Below are positions 1 through 12,722 of a stretch of 64,000 nt of DNA, one piece after another; position 1 is the stretch's first letter, and each line of letters starts with the position of its first letter. Where the stretch lies: positions 20,156,501 through 20,220,500 of the forward strand of contig NC_052665.1 in assembly GCF_016802725.1 (NCBI RefSeq), read 5' to 3'. The stretch is from Solenopsis invicta. Lineage: Eukaryota; Arthropoda; Insecta; Hymenoptera; Formicidae. The notes below the pieces were generated by a model that ran no database searches, was not told where the DNA came from, and saw only the letters and a list, made by a program, of their open reading frames with translations. A program made the position numbers and the translations under genes.

Positions 1-127
1 AAGTAAACTAAAAATTGATAACTAATTTGTTTTTCTTAGTACGCGATATTTTTCTGTGTACAGAATACATTGATATAATAATCTCTATCAAACGTGCATG
101 ACATGTGAAACCAGTTAAACACCGAAA

Positions 128-1810
128 AAAATGTTGACGAGACTAAATTTCTTCAGTTTAATTACTTACATATTTAACATAAATGTATGAAATACTTGAA
201 TATTTCAATAAAATTAAATACATATATAAATACTTAAACATCAGATATTTTATGTATTTTAATATATACAGCAAAAAAATTCACAACAAATTTCTCGCTG
301 TTGACGTCATAAACAATTGAATACAGCTAAAGAAATGCACGATGAAGGAACTATGTTACATTGTACTGAGAAGAAAAAGTTGTTAACTTAACTTTTCAAT
401 TTGATTAAATTTCTTCAGTTCAGGTATTTTATGTATTTAAATTAAGAAAAATTCAATATTAAGATAACATTTTTCTCAGCAAGAATTCACAATTCAATTT
501 TTTTCTGCTAATGTTACACACAATTGAACACGGCTGATGAAATGCAAGTCGCAAAAATGCGAAGACCACTATTGCAAAGAAAAAAGTTAAGGTATGTCCC
601 TCACCTGTGTATCGATTGTCCGCGGAAGCATTGGCTCGTGTCGCAGCGTTCGTCCGAGGGACTCTCCGCGACGTAAGCGTGAATGCACCGGGAGGTATGC
701 AAGCGGGAAACTGGAATCGCGCTCTCTCCGTTCCCTCGCGCGCTGCATAGCACGGCGCGGATCAATTATAAAACGTACACGAGCGAGTGCGAGCGGGTAG
801 CGTGGGGTGTCGGCCAGCGTTTATATTCGCTCTTTCGCGGGACAAGCGCGAGTGTGAGGATGAAGACGAGGAGAGTCAGAGCAGACTAACGACTAGGAGT
901 AACAAGTGCTGTAGGTTGCCAGCCGGTTGCAACCTTGCGATAGTGATCTCAGCGACCGCTGTAACGAGTTAACTGAAATATCTCGTGCACTCGGTTGTGC
1001 GTCGCGATATACGTGGTATCTCGTCGAAACAGTGAGGATCATAAAAAATAGAACGCTTTCAATCGCTATAATATTAAATCTGAAATGCACAATTACGAAA
1101 TTTCATTACAAAATATAATTTTTAATTCGAATTAATTTAAAATGTTTACCTGTACAATTTAATACTTTTTTAATAAAAATCAATTGTTGCTGCTGATATC
1201 ATAAATAATTGAATGTGACTGAAGAAATGCACAATGAAGAAACTACATTATATTATAATATAAAGAAGAAAAAATTGTTAACTAAATCTTTAATTTGATT
1301 AAATTGTTTTAGATCAGGTATTTCATAAATTTAAATTAAGAAAAATTTACTTAATGTAACAACTTTTTTCGCAATGCAAGAAAAATTCACAAGAGATTTC
1401 TCTGTATAATATACTGAGAAAAAAAGTTGCATAAAAAGATTACATAAATTTTTCAACTTTGAAAATTTTACTCTTAAATCTTTTAAAGCATTAATAGATT
1501 CAAATTTAAAAAACTGAAAAAAATTTTTGTTGTAAATTAAATTTTATAAATAAATAACAAAATTGCAATTCTTTATTTCATTTTAAGTATAATTTAATAA
1601 AGTTACAATTTGTAAGTTATTTAAGATACTCGTATATAATATCGAAAATTAAAAGATTGCAACAAATGATGATTTTCCTCAACATTTTCGTTAAAAAATT
1701 GACTACAAATTAATTAAAAAATTAGTTGTAACAAATTTTATCTGATCTATTAAATTTTTTAACTTGAATAAATTTCATCAGTTCAATTATTTATATATTT
1801 AACTTAAAAT
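128..1810. repeat. Degenerate AT-rich repeats of about 210 bp
   Basis: Related AT-rich units recur near 296, 506 and 1189. Each has a stretch resembling 'acaattgaatacagct' followed by 'gaaatgcac', then a variant of 'aatttgattaaattt' and 'aaattaagaaaaatt'. The first two starts are about 210 bp apart. The array is split by the GC-rich island at about 551-1080. Further fragments of the same words run to about 1800. No coding potential is seen. Confidence 0.55.
594..1031 (+). promoter_or_regulatory. Candidate promoter and non-coding first exon
   Basis: A GC-rich, CpG-rich island stands out from AT-rich surroundings. TATAAAA lies at 767-773, so transcription would be expected to start near 797. 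The following 230 bp have no convincing reading frame. They end in GTGAGG at 1032, which fits a 5' splice donor. This suggests a core promoter with an untranslated first exon of a plus-strand gene whose other exons lie elsewhere. It could instead be the promoter part of an unrecognised mobile element. The three short overlapping frames here are not conserved-looking proteins. Confidence 0.4.
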
Positions 1811-3984
1811 TGAACCAAGTATAACAAAATAATAACATTCACACATACACAGATTAAATTTATTATTATTTATAAATTGTTTTCCTTATTCGATTTAGCC
1901 TCACTAATAAAGAGAACCCCAAAAGTAATACCCGTGTCTTTCAATGACAATTTTTTTATGTGATTTTTTAAGTAAAGGAGATGTTCGTGTCGCAGCGTTT
2001 ATTAACATGTGGCTGTTTTCGAGTTATAAATTTTTAAAAATTCGAAAAATTGAACGATTGGTCCGGCAAATAGAATTTGCATTTTCAGTTTGGCACTTTT
2101 CGTTTTTCTTTAAAGTGTTTTGTAGGTTTTTTATTCCATATAAACTCAATATAATGACATAACAATTATTATAAAAATATGTTGTTTTGACAAAATATTA
2201 TGAAAATTCTGTATGATATTATAGTAGATATTCAAATATTATAGGTATTATATACTGTATGAAGTTATTCGAACATCTTGTTCTCAGCATCGATTTCGAA
2301 TCATTGCAGTAGGCCACCAATAAGAATTTGCACAGTATATGCGTAGCATATAATGGAACATTATAATTGTTCTTGTTTGGCTTGATACTATTGTTCTTGT
2401 GATGTGATAGCTAAATTCTATTAATGTTTTCATATTCAGTATGCAAAAATACGTCCGAAATAACTATTCGTACTTATTGGAGAGACATCATACCGAGCAA
2501 TCATATTGATGATACGCGCGTACAATTATGAATATTCTTTCTTCCAACTATATCTAGGAAAAGATCTCAGCGAAATGACACAAAATAGATTTTAAAGCCA
2601 AAAGTTCATATCTTCACGTGACGTAAACGGAATTTAGAAAACATTTTGCTGTGGATGCTACAACACCACAAAAACCTTCAAAAACGTCGTTTTTTATCAA
2701 CCTTTTCACCTCTTTGATATTACTTTTCTTAAAATTATAACGTGATAACCAAATTCCGAATACGGATTCGTGTTCAGCACGCAAAAATCTATAAAAATCT
2801 CAGTGATTTTATTATATCCACAATAAAATTGTCTATTTTCGCAGGATAGTATTGTTTAAGGGAATTTTCGAGCATCCTGTACATTATGCAAATCAAAATT
2901 TCATAGTCTCTACATTTACTACTTATCTTTTTGAGCACATAAATAAATAATTAATTTTATTTTAATAGTATAAAGCTTAAAAAAACATTCATATAACTAC
3001 TTCAGCAATCAATAATAAATTCTGATTTTTTGTAACTTTCCCTGAACCCTGATGGACAAATAATTATTTTTTTCTGCTTTTAGAGTGTCACATAAACAGT
3101 TTCTAATAAATAATTTAGGTATCGGTTCTAGGCCAAAAATGACCTCCATTTAAAATCCTCTTTTCCAAGTATATGTAATATTTTTATATAATTAGAAATT
3201 CTTCTTAAATCAATCAAAAATGCATACAACACTTTAGATTATTTTACTTTTGATTAAGTACAAATATGAATGCGTATTACGATTGAACTTGAAGATTGGA
3301 AAATGCGCACAAAAAATTGCAAAATCAGAGAAGTTAGATGAGTAGACTGCTTGCATTGGCACATACATTTAGTAGAAGCATTTCCGGAAAATTGAATTGC
3401 ATTTATACGTATATATATGCATGATTCCATTTGGCTTCCGAAGTCTTATTCATACACATCTTTCAATTATACATACAAGGTCTTAAAAAATGCTAATTAT
3501 ATAGTGCTATTCTTTGCTAAAAACTGAGTCAAAAAGTTCTGAGCCATTTTTTTCTATAATGCTTAATAATTATTGAGTAAAACTAATCTAAGGCCGTTCT
3601 TTAAATAGATATACGTCAGTAAACCGCGCGCCTGGTACTATACGTGAGCGTTCGCCGCTACGTTGCTGCCTCTGCAACTTTGCACTGCCGATAGCATACA
3701 ATAGTCTTACGCGTCGTAATAATGCGAAAAATTTTATTTTATATTGAAAATTGTATTTCTTTCGTTAAAAGCATCTCCTTACAAAAAATTTGGACAAGGG
3801 ATAAAACTCTCGTCAAAACATATTACATTACACATAAATACCTTAAATAAATACCTGCATATTTTTTGCTTACAAATTATTTCAAAATTGTTTTTTATAA
3901 ATTCAAAATTCTGTGCATCCTTTTACATAGAATAGAATAGATCACATAAATCTTTTGCTTGTTATTCCTTATTCAAATTATACA
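1811..3984. other. No gene recognised
   Basis: AT-rich sequence without a credible frame. The stretch at about 2180-2400 resembles 43450-43640 (shared 'ttatatactgtatg' and 'gttattc' context), so it is probably a decayed relative of the word-array element there. A short GC-richer patch at 3620-3725 has no recognisable signal. Confidence 0.6.
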
Positions 3985-4691
3985 TTAAATAATCTTTTAA
4001 GAAATTCTTTCATAAAATTTGTTCTTTATGTATTGTAACTACAGATAACTTCATTACCTTGACAATTCATTTCTGAAATAGAAGTGTTTCTACAAAAAAT
4101 GTAAGAATATTAGAAACTACACAATAAGACAGAAAACAAGACAAACTTTTTCATTATCAATATCTGAAAATTTGGATAAACAGAAAAATAAATTGTGTTT
4201 TATGTTAAAATATTTCTTAAATAACCTATTTCTTCATAAATTTTTTCATAAATTTTTGTATTAACACTTAAATCTTGAGAAAGCATCATTTAATGAATAT
4301 TCTTGCGTGTACTTTCATCTAATCAGTCTAAAATAATAAATTTGTTTAAAGAATTTATTATATCAATTTCATATCCAAATAAGCTTAAAGTAGAAGAAAA
4401 ATGTAAAATGATAAAATTAAAGAAAAAGGAATAAATGGATTACTTAAAAAATATTTTAACATGAAAGAGAATTTATTTTTTTTGCTTATCAAAATCTTTA
4501 TATTATATGTTGATAATGAGAAAGTTTGTCTTATTTTCTGTCTTATTGTGTGGTTTTTAATATACCTATATTTTTTATAGAAACTTCTGTTTCAGAAATA
4601 ATTTTTCAAAGTAATAAAGCCATTTGTAATTACAATACATAATGTAAAGAACAAATTTAATGAAAAAATTTCTTAAAAAATTATTTAAAGT
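3985..4691. mobile_element. Palindromic foldback element
   Basis: The sequence from 3985 to about 4340 is repeated in inverted orientation from about 4350 to 4691. Matching landmarks are 'gttctttatgtattgtaa' on the left against its complement near 4636-4655, and 'cacaataagacagaaaa' near 4121 against its complement near 4533. The arms are diverged, with scattered substitutions and small gaps, so this is an old insertion. No coding region. It is a non-autonomous foldback or MITE-like element. Confidence 0.7.
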
Positions 4692-4692
4692 A

Positions 4693-5426
4693 CACTTGAC
4701 AGCAAAATTAAGAGATCACCTATTCTGACTCCGAAAAATATGGCGTAATTCAAGAGAGTGTAACTTTGTCAAAAATGATCGTAAAAAAACCTTGAAAAAA
4801 GCATTTTAAAGCTTAAAATCTCTAGTTTTGAGATTGATAAGTCGTTAAACAATTTATAGATTATTTACAAAGTTACGCGGATTCAAATGGGGATGCATCA
4901 AATATCAAATTTTTTATAAATTTTGTAAAGCTTCACGACGTGACGTAAAAATTGCACGCAAATGCTGTTTACAGCATTCGAAAACGTGAATCTTTACCTT
5001 TAATTTGCGTACTTGTTAAGTGTTGTACGATTTTTTTTACTGAGTTATGCAACACTGAAGCAAAAATGATTTCTTTCTTCAATGTTGAATAATTCAGTGA
5101 ATAAAAATAACGCTCGACAAATACGCAAATTAAAGGTAAGGATTTATGCTTTTGAGCTCTGTAAACTGTATTTGTGTGTAATTTTTAATTCATGTCAAAT
5201 ACACTTGCAAAATTCGTAACAGATTTTGCCGCATCTTTATTTTTATTCGTATAGCTCCGTAAAAAATTAGTATGTATTTTTAAAGTCAATATTAAATGTA
5301 TGTAGAAATATTAAACTGTAAAATGCGTTTTGAAACATTTGATTTATCATTTTTGTTGATTTATCATGTTACATTCTCTTTGAGAGAGTAACTGTAGATG
5401 ATCCTTTAATTTTGCTATTGAACGCT
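4693..5426. mobile_element. Palindromic MITE, TIR with AGCAAAATTAA
   Basis: It begins with 'cacttgacagcaaaatta' and ends with the approximate complement 'taattttgctattgaacg'. Inner inverted pairs include 'acctttaatttgcgtac' near 4998 against 'acgcaaattaaaggta' near 5122, so most of the element is one long hairpin. A TA precedes the left end, as in Tc1/mariner-type elements. It abuts the previous palindrome almost directly. No transposase is present. Confidence 0.65.
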
Positions 5427-5701
5427 CTCTTAAATCTTTGTTGAAGTCGATATTTGAACTTTGTAAAAAAAGAAAAAATTGTAAAACAATTTTTCTGGGC
5501 TCATTTTAAAGAGCCTTTTGATTATTTAACTTTATTTTTCTCGAAAAATCTTTTACACTAAGAAATGAAGGAAAAAATTCAAGAAAGATTTTTAAAAATA
5601 AAAAATTTACAAAATAAAAAATTGTTTAGATCTTTAGATTTTTAGATCTTTTTTCAGGGGACAAACAGGTAATAGTCCAATGAGACAAGACTAGGACTAT
5701 A

Positions 5702-6052
5702 TCGAGAATCAAGAGGCGCGGTCGCGTCTCGTGCCAATTTAAAAAAAAGATAAAAAACGCAAAGCGAGAAAGACCCGCGCCTCTTTTACGCGAGTCAGCG
5801 ATTTCAAGCATTAACGAGTTATCAGATCTCAGTAACGGCTGAACCGATCAAGGTCTGAGTAGTCTCAATCGATAGCTTGGTGACGAATTGCATAATAAAA
5901 GTGTTTTTATTTTTTCTCTCCGTGTCCTACGAGCGGAGATATCGCGACGCAAAGTCCAATACATGTTTTACATGTGTAAGATACGTCATTATCGTCGCCA
6001 AGCGAATCTTGTCCAGTACCTCTTTTCGACACGAGTAACGAGTGGCGCTCAT
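5702..6052. repeat. Dispersed repeat, copy 1 (second copy at 44718-45200)
   Basis: A stretch containing 'cagatctcagtaacggctga' and 'ggagatatcgcgacgcaaag' is shared with 44718-45200. The second copy has a 142-bp insertion. The copies are clearly homologous but diverged. No protein is evident and the function is unknown. Flanking sequence 5427-5701 and 6053-6365 holds nothing recognised. Confidence 0.65.
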
Positions 6053-6377
6053 TTATAACCGTTCTAACACGTGATATAACATGGCCGTACCCATAAGCAT
6101 CATGGCCGTCTACCACTATATATGTGTACATACATGTAGTGGTAAGTTAAGATGACAGTTTTCCTAACCTGTTATTTTTAGATTTGCGAATCAGGCACGT
6201 CGCGTCGCAAAAAGCGCGGTGCATTAGGTATACGGTCGTTAATGCCGGGTGATTGTACGTCCTCGTGATCCCTCGACGAGGACAGCACACTTCAAGGACG
6301 CTTTCGAAAACAGCATGAAGTGTCAGTAGTAGAAGTGGTGATAGTGACAGTGGACGACTGGAAATGACGCGCGGTAA

Positions 6378-6441
<64 letters not shown>

Positions 6442-6446
6442 GGCGG
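6378..6446. repeat. GGCGAC hexanucleotide microsatellite
   Basis: About eleven nearly perfect copies of a GGCGAC unit. Proline/serine-rich and arginine-rich open frames across it on the minus strand are products of the repeat and should not be read as genes. Confidence 0.9.
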
Positions 6447-6949
6447 CGGCAAAGGCGATCTGAGTGTTGACGTCGAGATCTCGAGTAATCCTCGAGATCT
6501 CGAAAAAGCGTCTTATATTCTATTCTAATTACGAATAACGAAAATTTAATTTTCAAACTTAGCAAACACATAACGTATGTGTTTAATTTAATGTAACGTA
6601 ATTATCTTGATCTATGTTATACAGGGTGAGTCATTTTAATCTATGGACCCGAATATCTTCCAAATAACGGTATCTACAAAAAAATGGTTTAGATAAAAGT
6701 TGACCAGGACAGAGGGAGTCATTCAACTGTACCATTGGTTTTGACCTTGAGGTCAATTTTGAAGGTTATTTCAAGGTCATGATGGTTTTTTTAAATGGGA
6801 CACCCTATTTTTGACTGCGGATTTCGAAAGAGCGGAAAATTTTACATCAAACTTGTCTTATAAAAAAATTGTTTTTCCGACCTTGGAAAGGTCAAAAATG
6901 AAGGTGAAATGCCTGAAAAACGATCTGGTGTATTTTTCAGGGTTGCCAC

Positions 6950-7030
6950 AAGTCAGGGAAGTCAGGGAAGTCAGGGAGAAGTCATGGAATTTGAAAATGG
7001 TCAGGGAAGTCAGGGAAAAGTCAGGGATTT
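6950..7030. repeat. Subterminal GTCAGGGA repeats of the hAT element
   Basis: At least six copies of 'gtcaggga' or 'gtcatgga' lie within 80 bp of the left end. Further copies lie at 10829-10880 near the right end in the same strand orientation. Subterminal repeats of hAT elements are known transposase binding sites; that role here is inferred. Confidence 0.7.
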
Positions 7031-7609
7031 AACAAAAATTTCTGGAAAAATAAAATGGCTGCAAAGAAGTTTAAAATACGCGTTCACATCTGTTCAGCTC
7101 GGTGTCTTGTTTCATTTATATCAGGGCGCCACAGACAGTCGATAAAATCATTATCCTTCGTTCTTTAAGACGGCTCGGCCGATAATTTTTCGCTTTATAA
7201 TTTGCCGTAATCTTTGTGGCGCTTGCACCATTGTCTTGTGTGTGCGTGTATGTTTTGTTTTGACTCGTTTTATTTGGACGTGTTACCATGCGTGTTACTC
7301 GCTGGTAAGCCTTTCGTGTGTTAGGACATGTTGCTACTATTATTTACGTTGTAAAGATAGTGCATTGCGTATATTATAGTGTTTGGCCATTGAGCTCTGA
7401 GCATGTCCCTCCTGTTTTGAAGAAAGGAAATTCACATCAAAGGTAAACTGATAATCGTTTGATGATAAATTATGTGATATGTTGCTGATTTGATTGACCT
7501 GAGATTTTTTAAATGATATGGAGACATCATTAGCCTCGTCATTATTCTTGTCGTTTGATTTTCTTTTTGGTGTAATATTTCTTGCTTTCTATTCACAGAT
7601 ATTGTAATA

Positions 7610-7849
7610 ATGAGTGGATTAAAGAAAACTGTTTTTCGTGACGAGTGGACACTGAAACCCGAATTTATTGGGATTCAAAAAGGCAAAGTGAAGACAGAGG
7701 CTTACTGTACTATATGTAAAAAGGTTCTACAATTAAGTAATATGAGTATAATGTCTTTAAAAAGTCACGTAAAGTCAGGAACCAAACATAACAAGCTAAT
7801 GTTGGATGTAAAAAAATCTGCAAACATGCATTTCTTTACAACAGCGAAG
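7610..7849 (+). CDS. hAT transposase exon 1, BED-type zinc finger
   Basis: The frame starts at ATG 7610 and encodes about 80 residues before GTAGGC at 7850, a good splice donor. Near residues 33-64 it has a C-x2-C pair (CTICKK) and a downstream H-x5-H (SHVKSGTKH), the layout of a BED or related DNA-binding finger at the N terminus of hAT transposases. If unspliced, the frame runs on to a stop at 7918. A polypyrimidine tract and CAG acceptor lie at 8358-8373. The finger would bind the transposon ends. Confidence 0.65.
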
Positions 7850-8373
7850 GTAGGCCTATCCTCTTCGTGTCCAAGTTTTTTGAAATTGTGTCTTGTACGT
7901 CATTTAGTTGATATTTGAAGTATTGAGTTAGGTTTTAAGAGCTGGCAGGAGCAACAAGAATACATTTACACCTCATTGGCCATGCAGATACAATATCTGC
8001 ACTCCAGTATATTGTCTTATGAGAGAAATATTTTGACATGAAACTTTGACATGTTTTATGAAGTCTCCGAAAGAACTAAATTTTGCATTTTTGCTTTTAA
8101 AAATATTATAATAAGTAAAATGATATATTTCTTACTCATGGTGTAAATATAACCTTGAAATATTTTGTTTTGTAGAAACAATATTTCGCTACGAAACCTT
8201 TTCAGCATCTTTTTTATAATTAAGAAGTTACGAAGTCATGTACAAAGCCATATTTTGCAATTTGATTCTTGAAAAATATTTCATTAAAACTAATAAAAAT
8301 AATAAGCATAAATCAAGTGAGATGTGTTTGTTACATTGTTATATGACGAGAATGTTATTTTTTGGCTTTTCAG

Positions 8374-10465
8374 GATTCTTGTTCTTCTACATTACATGTA
8401 GATACTGATAACTCGGTTTTGAAGCAAAAAACGAATGAACAGTCTGTTCCAACTCATTCAGAGACGCAATTCATATCGGGTCTTGCTGGCACTGCCGCAC
8501 TCAGAAACGACTTCTCTTGCTAATAGTTGCATTGACAAATATTTCTTTAAAGATGATGTTACTAGAGCTGAAATTTTGTGGTGTCTCCAAACTGTCGAAA
8601 ATCATGCATCTATTTCATCGGCAGGAAAACAATCCTCTCTGTTTCCACTTATGTTCCCAGATAGTAGAATAGCATCCTCCTTATGTCTAGCTCGTACAAA
8701 GCTATCATATGGGATAGTTTTTGGCCTGGCGCCCTATTTTAATAGAAAAGTTCTTGACGCTGTTTGTAACTGTGGTCCATTTGTAGTTTCTTTTGATGAA
8801 AGCTTAAATAAAATGACACAAACTCAACAAATGGATATTGCTTTGAGATTCTGGAATAATAATAGTAATCAAGTAGAAACACACTATTTTTCTTCTGCTT
8901 TTTTTGGCCACGCTCGTGCTAAGGATTTATTAAGAGCTTTTAAAGAAGAACTAAAAGATTTGAATTTACAAAATTTGTTACAAGTATCCATGGACGGCCC
9001 CAATGTAAATTGGGCCTTTTTGAAAGAACTTGAATGTGATATTCGATCTACCTACGGTGAAAACAGTCCAATTTTTATCAATATGGGTTCCTGTGGATTA
9101 CACATTGTCAATAACAGTTACAAGGAGGCAGCTAAGTCTACTGGCTGGAATGTGATTGCCTTTCTCAGATCAGCATATTATGTTTTCAAGGATATTCCTT
9201 CTAGGAGGAGTGACTATCTGAGGTTTAATAAGTCACAACCATTACCTCTCCCTGCAAAGTTTTGTTCTGTTCGCTGGTTAGAGAATGAGAAAATAATTGA
9301 AACAACAATTAAAATAATTCCCAATCTAAAGAATTTTATTAATGGAGTTAAAGAAGAAAAAATTAAAATTACATCTAAGAGCTTTGGAACTATGAAATCA
9401 TGTCTTGAGGACAAACTGTTAACTGCTAAACTTTCTTTTTTTAGTTATGTTGCTCACCAAGTCACTCCTTTCCTGAAAGAATATCAGGAATGTGAAGCTC
9501 CTGTGTCACCATTTTTATATAATGACCTATACGTTATACTACATGATTTGATGTCTCTTATTGTCAAAGAGGAAGTTTTAGATAAACAAAAGGCAATTTA
9601 TAATATTGATTTAAGAACAGAAAGTAACTTAATTCCATCAAAAAATTTGAAATTAGGTCATGCAGTCAGAGCTGAATTAAAAAAACTGAAAATAAGTGAC
9701 AAGGAGATGATGTTATTCAAGACTGAATACAGAGAATTTTTAGTCAAAATGTGCATACATTTGTTGAAAAAGTCTCCTTTGCAATATAGTATCTGTAAAG
9801 CAATTTATTTTTGTGATCCTATGTTAATTTCTAGTAATTTAAGTATCAGTAAGAATAGGCTTTCTAATGCTCTAGAATTGTTTTCCGCAAGAAACTGGAT
9901 TACTAGTCAGATTTGTGATAAAATTGAGAAAGAATTTAACGTTCTTTGCAATAATAAAGAAGTAATTGATTTATGCAAGCAGTTTGTTAGGGAAAATAAT
10001 AGAATTGATCATTTTTGGAGAAACTTGCTTCAGGGTCGAGATAATTTCCAGAATTTGTATGTCTTTTTGAAAAAGATCTTTATTCTGAGTCATGGTCAAG
10101 CATTTGTGGAAAGAGGTTTTTCAATAAACAAGGAATGCATTGTTGAAAATCAACTACCTAGATCTCTAATATCTCAGAGACAAGTTTATGATGGTCTTAA
10201 AGCTGCTGGTGGTCTCACCAAACTTACAATAGATAAAAAGATGATTTTATCTTACCGAAATGCGAGGGATATGTATGGTAAAGCATTGGAAAAGCAGCGC
10301 TCTGAGAAAGAACAAGAAAATGCAAAAATTGCTGAAAAAAGATCTTTGTTTACAAAAATTTCAGAATTGAAGGCTAAGAAGGTAAAACTTTTAACAGATA
10401 AAACTAATGAGCTAAGTGCTCTCGATGATGAAATAGCGTTATTAAGATCAAAGACATTTGAGTAA
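8374..10465 (+). CDS. hAT transposase exon 2, catalytic and dimerisation regions
   Basis: From 8435 an uninterrupted frame of 676 residues runs to a stop at 10465. It shows the hAT hallmarks: first acidic residue in VVSFDESLN (about residue 117), second in VSMDGPNVN (about 184), a C-x2-H pair in SCGLHIVNN (about 219), and the C-terminal glutamate in QAFVERGFSINKE (about 562), followed by a charged coiled-coil-like tail. The protein should cut and rejoin the element ends in the nucleus. The frame entered from the acceptor at 8374 closes at 8523 and is offset from the long frame. So there is either a single-base frameshift near 8500 or a different splice arrangement. Only the long frame is certain; AATAAA lies downstream at about 10693. 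Confidence 0.8.
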
Positions 10466-12264
10466 AAGTCTTGTGCAATATTTTTTATATTAATTTGTAA
10501 TGTACATTACTACGTAGTATTGAAGTTTTTGTAAAGATTTAAAATTTTAGTTTTTATGTTAAAAAGCTAACGTGAACTTGTTGTGATTAAAAATGCTTTA
10601 CCAAGAACATCAAAAATTTTAAGTTGTCTGTTCTTTTGTATTATAAGATAGTCTTGTTATAAGAAAGTTCTCTGTCACTTATGAACAAGCGAATAAAATA
10701 AATGATAATTTTATATTTTTGTGACTTCTTTCAAATATGTGAACCTTTATAATAGCAGATTGGGGTTTCAATAAACGATTAATAATAGAATTTAGTTTTG
10801 ATAAAAACAAAAAAATATGTATTATTGAAAGTCAGGGAAAATCATAAAATTTTGTCTGGAAATCAGGGAAAAGTCAGGGAATTTTAGGATGAAAAATTTG
10901 TGGCAACCCTGACTTTTTCTAAAATGACGTAGTTTTCTGGGTAACACAAATGTGCATAATGCTTAAACATTACTACTTGCAACTTTCGGCCGGATTCTTC
11001 GACGCACGCCTATTGCTCCCCACCCACCGCTCGCGCCTCAGCAACGGCATCGCCGGACGGCGTAACGCACGGCCCTGAGACGATGTATCGCGTTCCTTAG
11101 TTAGCCATTCCTAGAGCTACCTTGTTTAGAACTGTGGATAGTTTTCAAAACAGATTGCAGTTATGCCTCGAAGCCAACGGAGGTAATTTTGAACAATTAC
11201 TCCGTGGGTAATTCATTTAAATTACAGTGTCAGTGAGAGGCGAGGGGACTCACGATAATCAAGCACCCTAAAGGAAACAGAACTTACTACGTCCACGTCG
11301 TTGTTTCCGGGTAACGCTAAAAGTAAGATGAAAGTGCTTTTGACCTTGATATGACCTTCAAAAGGTCAGGTCGAAAAACTAAAAAATCCCTATGCTCATG
11401 TAAAAAGTGCTATTGTTTGAGAGCCCATTGTCAAGAAATAGGTTCTGCGGTCAAAAATAGGGTTTACTAATCAAAAAATGCGTTATGAGCCACAAACAAC
11501 CTTGAAAATTGACCTCAAGGTCAAGCTAGTCAAAGTGATTAACACTTTTACAATTCATTGACTTTGTTTAAGCATTATGCACATTTGTGTTACCCAGAAA
11601 ACCACGTCATTTCAGAAAAAGTACACCAGATCGTTTTTCAGGCATTTCACCTTCATTTTTGACCTTTCCAAGGTCGCAAAAACAATTTTTTCATAAGACA
11701 AGTTTGATGTAAAATTTTCCGCTCTTTCAAAATCCGCAGTCAAAAATAGGGTGTCCCATTTAAAAAAACCATCGTGACCTTGAAATAACCTTCAAAATTG
11801 ACCTCAAGGTCAAAACCAATAATACAATTAAATGACCCCCTCTGTCCTAGTCAACTTTTATCTAAACCATTTTTTTGTAGATACCGCTATTTGAAAGATA
11901 TTCGGGTCCATAGATTAAAATGACTCACCCTGTATATGTTATATACATACATTACATCTTAGAATTATATTTGGTGCTTGTTGGAAATGTTTAATTTTAT
12001 CATAATACTTTACAATTTCTATTGTTTTTTTATTATTGTTATTCTTTTGATGTCTCGTATAAAAATAGAAGATAAAAATTAAAAGTTATAGAAATTGGAT
12101 ATTTACTGTTATTATTCAAAGGTAGGAATAGAGGATTGTAGATTAAATTGTGGGATCGATTCTTTTAAAATTTGGTGATCCTAAAGATGTGCTACTTAAC
12201 GATAATGTTGAATTTTTAATAATAAGATTTATTAATGGTTTTTGTTATAAATAATAACGTAAGC

Positions 12265-12266
<2 letters not shown>

Positions 12267-12310
<44 letters not shown>
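12267..12310. repeat. (TA)n microsatellite
   Basis: About 22 uninterrupted TA units, followed by a T tract. The 11933-12266 stretch before it holds nothing recognised. Confidence 0.95.
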
Positions 12311-12318
<8 letters not shown>

Positions 12319-12339
12319 TCCAAAGAAAGGTAGAAAAAG

Positions 12340-12722
12340 ATGTCAACTTATGCGTGTGCACGCACTTTATTTTTAATTTTTTTTAATTAACAGAAAAATT
12401 TTTCCATGCTAACCCATGTAATAATTTTATTTTTAACTTTAATTTTACAAAACAAAAGTAGTACTACATTATATTTTGTATTCTCATTGAAAAATTTTCT
12501 TATTCCAACCCAAGTGGTATATATCTTCACAATCTTGCAAAGTTAAAATCATGTATTTCATTACAAACAAAATAAATTTTGCTTATCACTACAAAACGCG
12601 TGATATCAGTACAAAATTACCTTTTCAAAAAAAGGTAAAAAAAAGGTGCCAATTTATGTGTGTGCGTGCGCACCTTATCTTTAATTTTTCTTAAAAACCC
12701 AAGTGGTACTATTTTTGTATTT
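12340..12722. repeat. AACCCAAGTGG-word repeats
   Basis: Two related direct units ('aaaggta(g)aaaaa' with 'gtgtgtgcgtgcgcacc'-like GT/GC stretches, then 'aacccaagtggta') occur at about 12320-12600 and 12600-12722. The same words fill the next palindrome and the 62745-63760 repeat; the segment beginning 'cagtacaaaattacctttt' is shared between 12607 and 62749. No coding region. Confidence 0.75.

Larger units (their letters stand above)
6938..10911 (+). mobile_element. hAT-superfamily transposon with BED finger and transposase
   Basis: Terminal inverted repeats CAGGGTTGCCACAA (6938) and TTGTGGCAACCCTG (ending 10911) enclose a BED-type zinc-finger exon and a large transposase exon. Comparison with the unbroken right arm of the host element (11617-11640) confirms that this is an insertion. 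The flanking duplication is imperfect: 'gtattttt' on the left and 'actttttc' on the right. hAT elements normally make 8-bp duplications. Many copies of 'gtcaggga' sit just inside both ends. The transposase frame is long and largely unbroken, so the copy is fairly young, although its exon frames do not join cleanly. Confidence 0.85.
6622..11932. mobile_element. Long-TIR element (CAGGGTGAGTC ends) split by a hAT transposon
   Basis: The left terminus at 6622 ('cagggtgagtcattttaa') is repeated inverted at 11932. The match runs for over 300 bp on each side (6622-6937 and about 11617-11932). It continues for about 55 bp on the far side of the nested hAT (10912-10970 against 11560-11620). TA flanks both ends, which suits a TA target. 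The arms contain repeated 'gaccttga' and 'aaggtca' words. The GC-rich loop (about 10980-11110) has no coding region. It is a non-autonomous DNA element that received the hAT insertion. Confidence 0.85.

Noticed and set aside
6147..6571. Proline/serine-rich and arginine-rich proteins on the minus strand
   Set aside because: Both are translations of the GGCGAC microsatellite.
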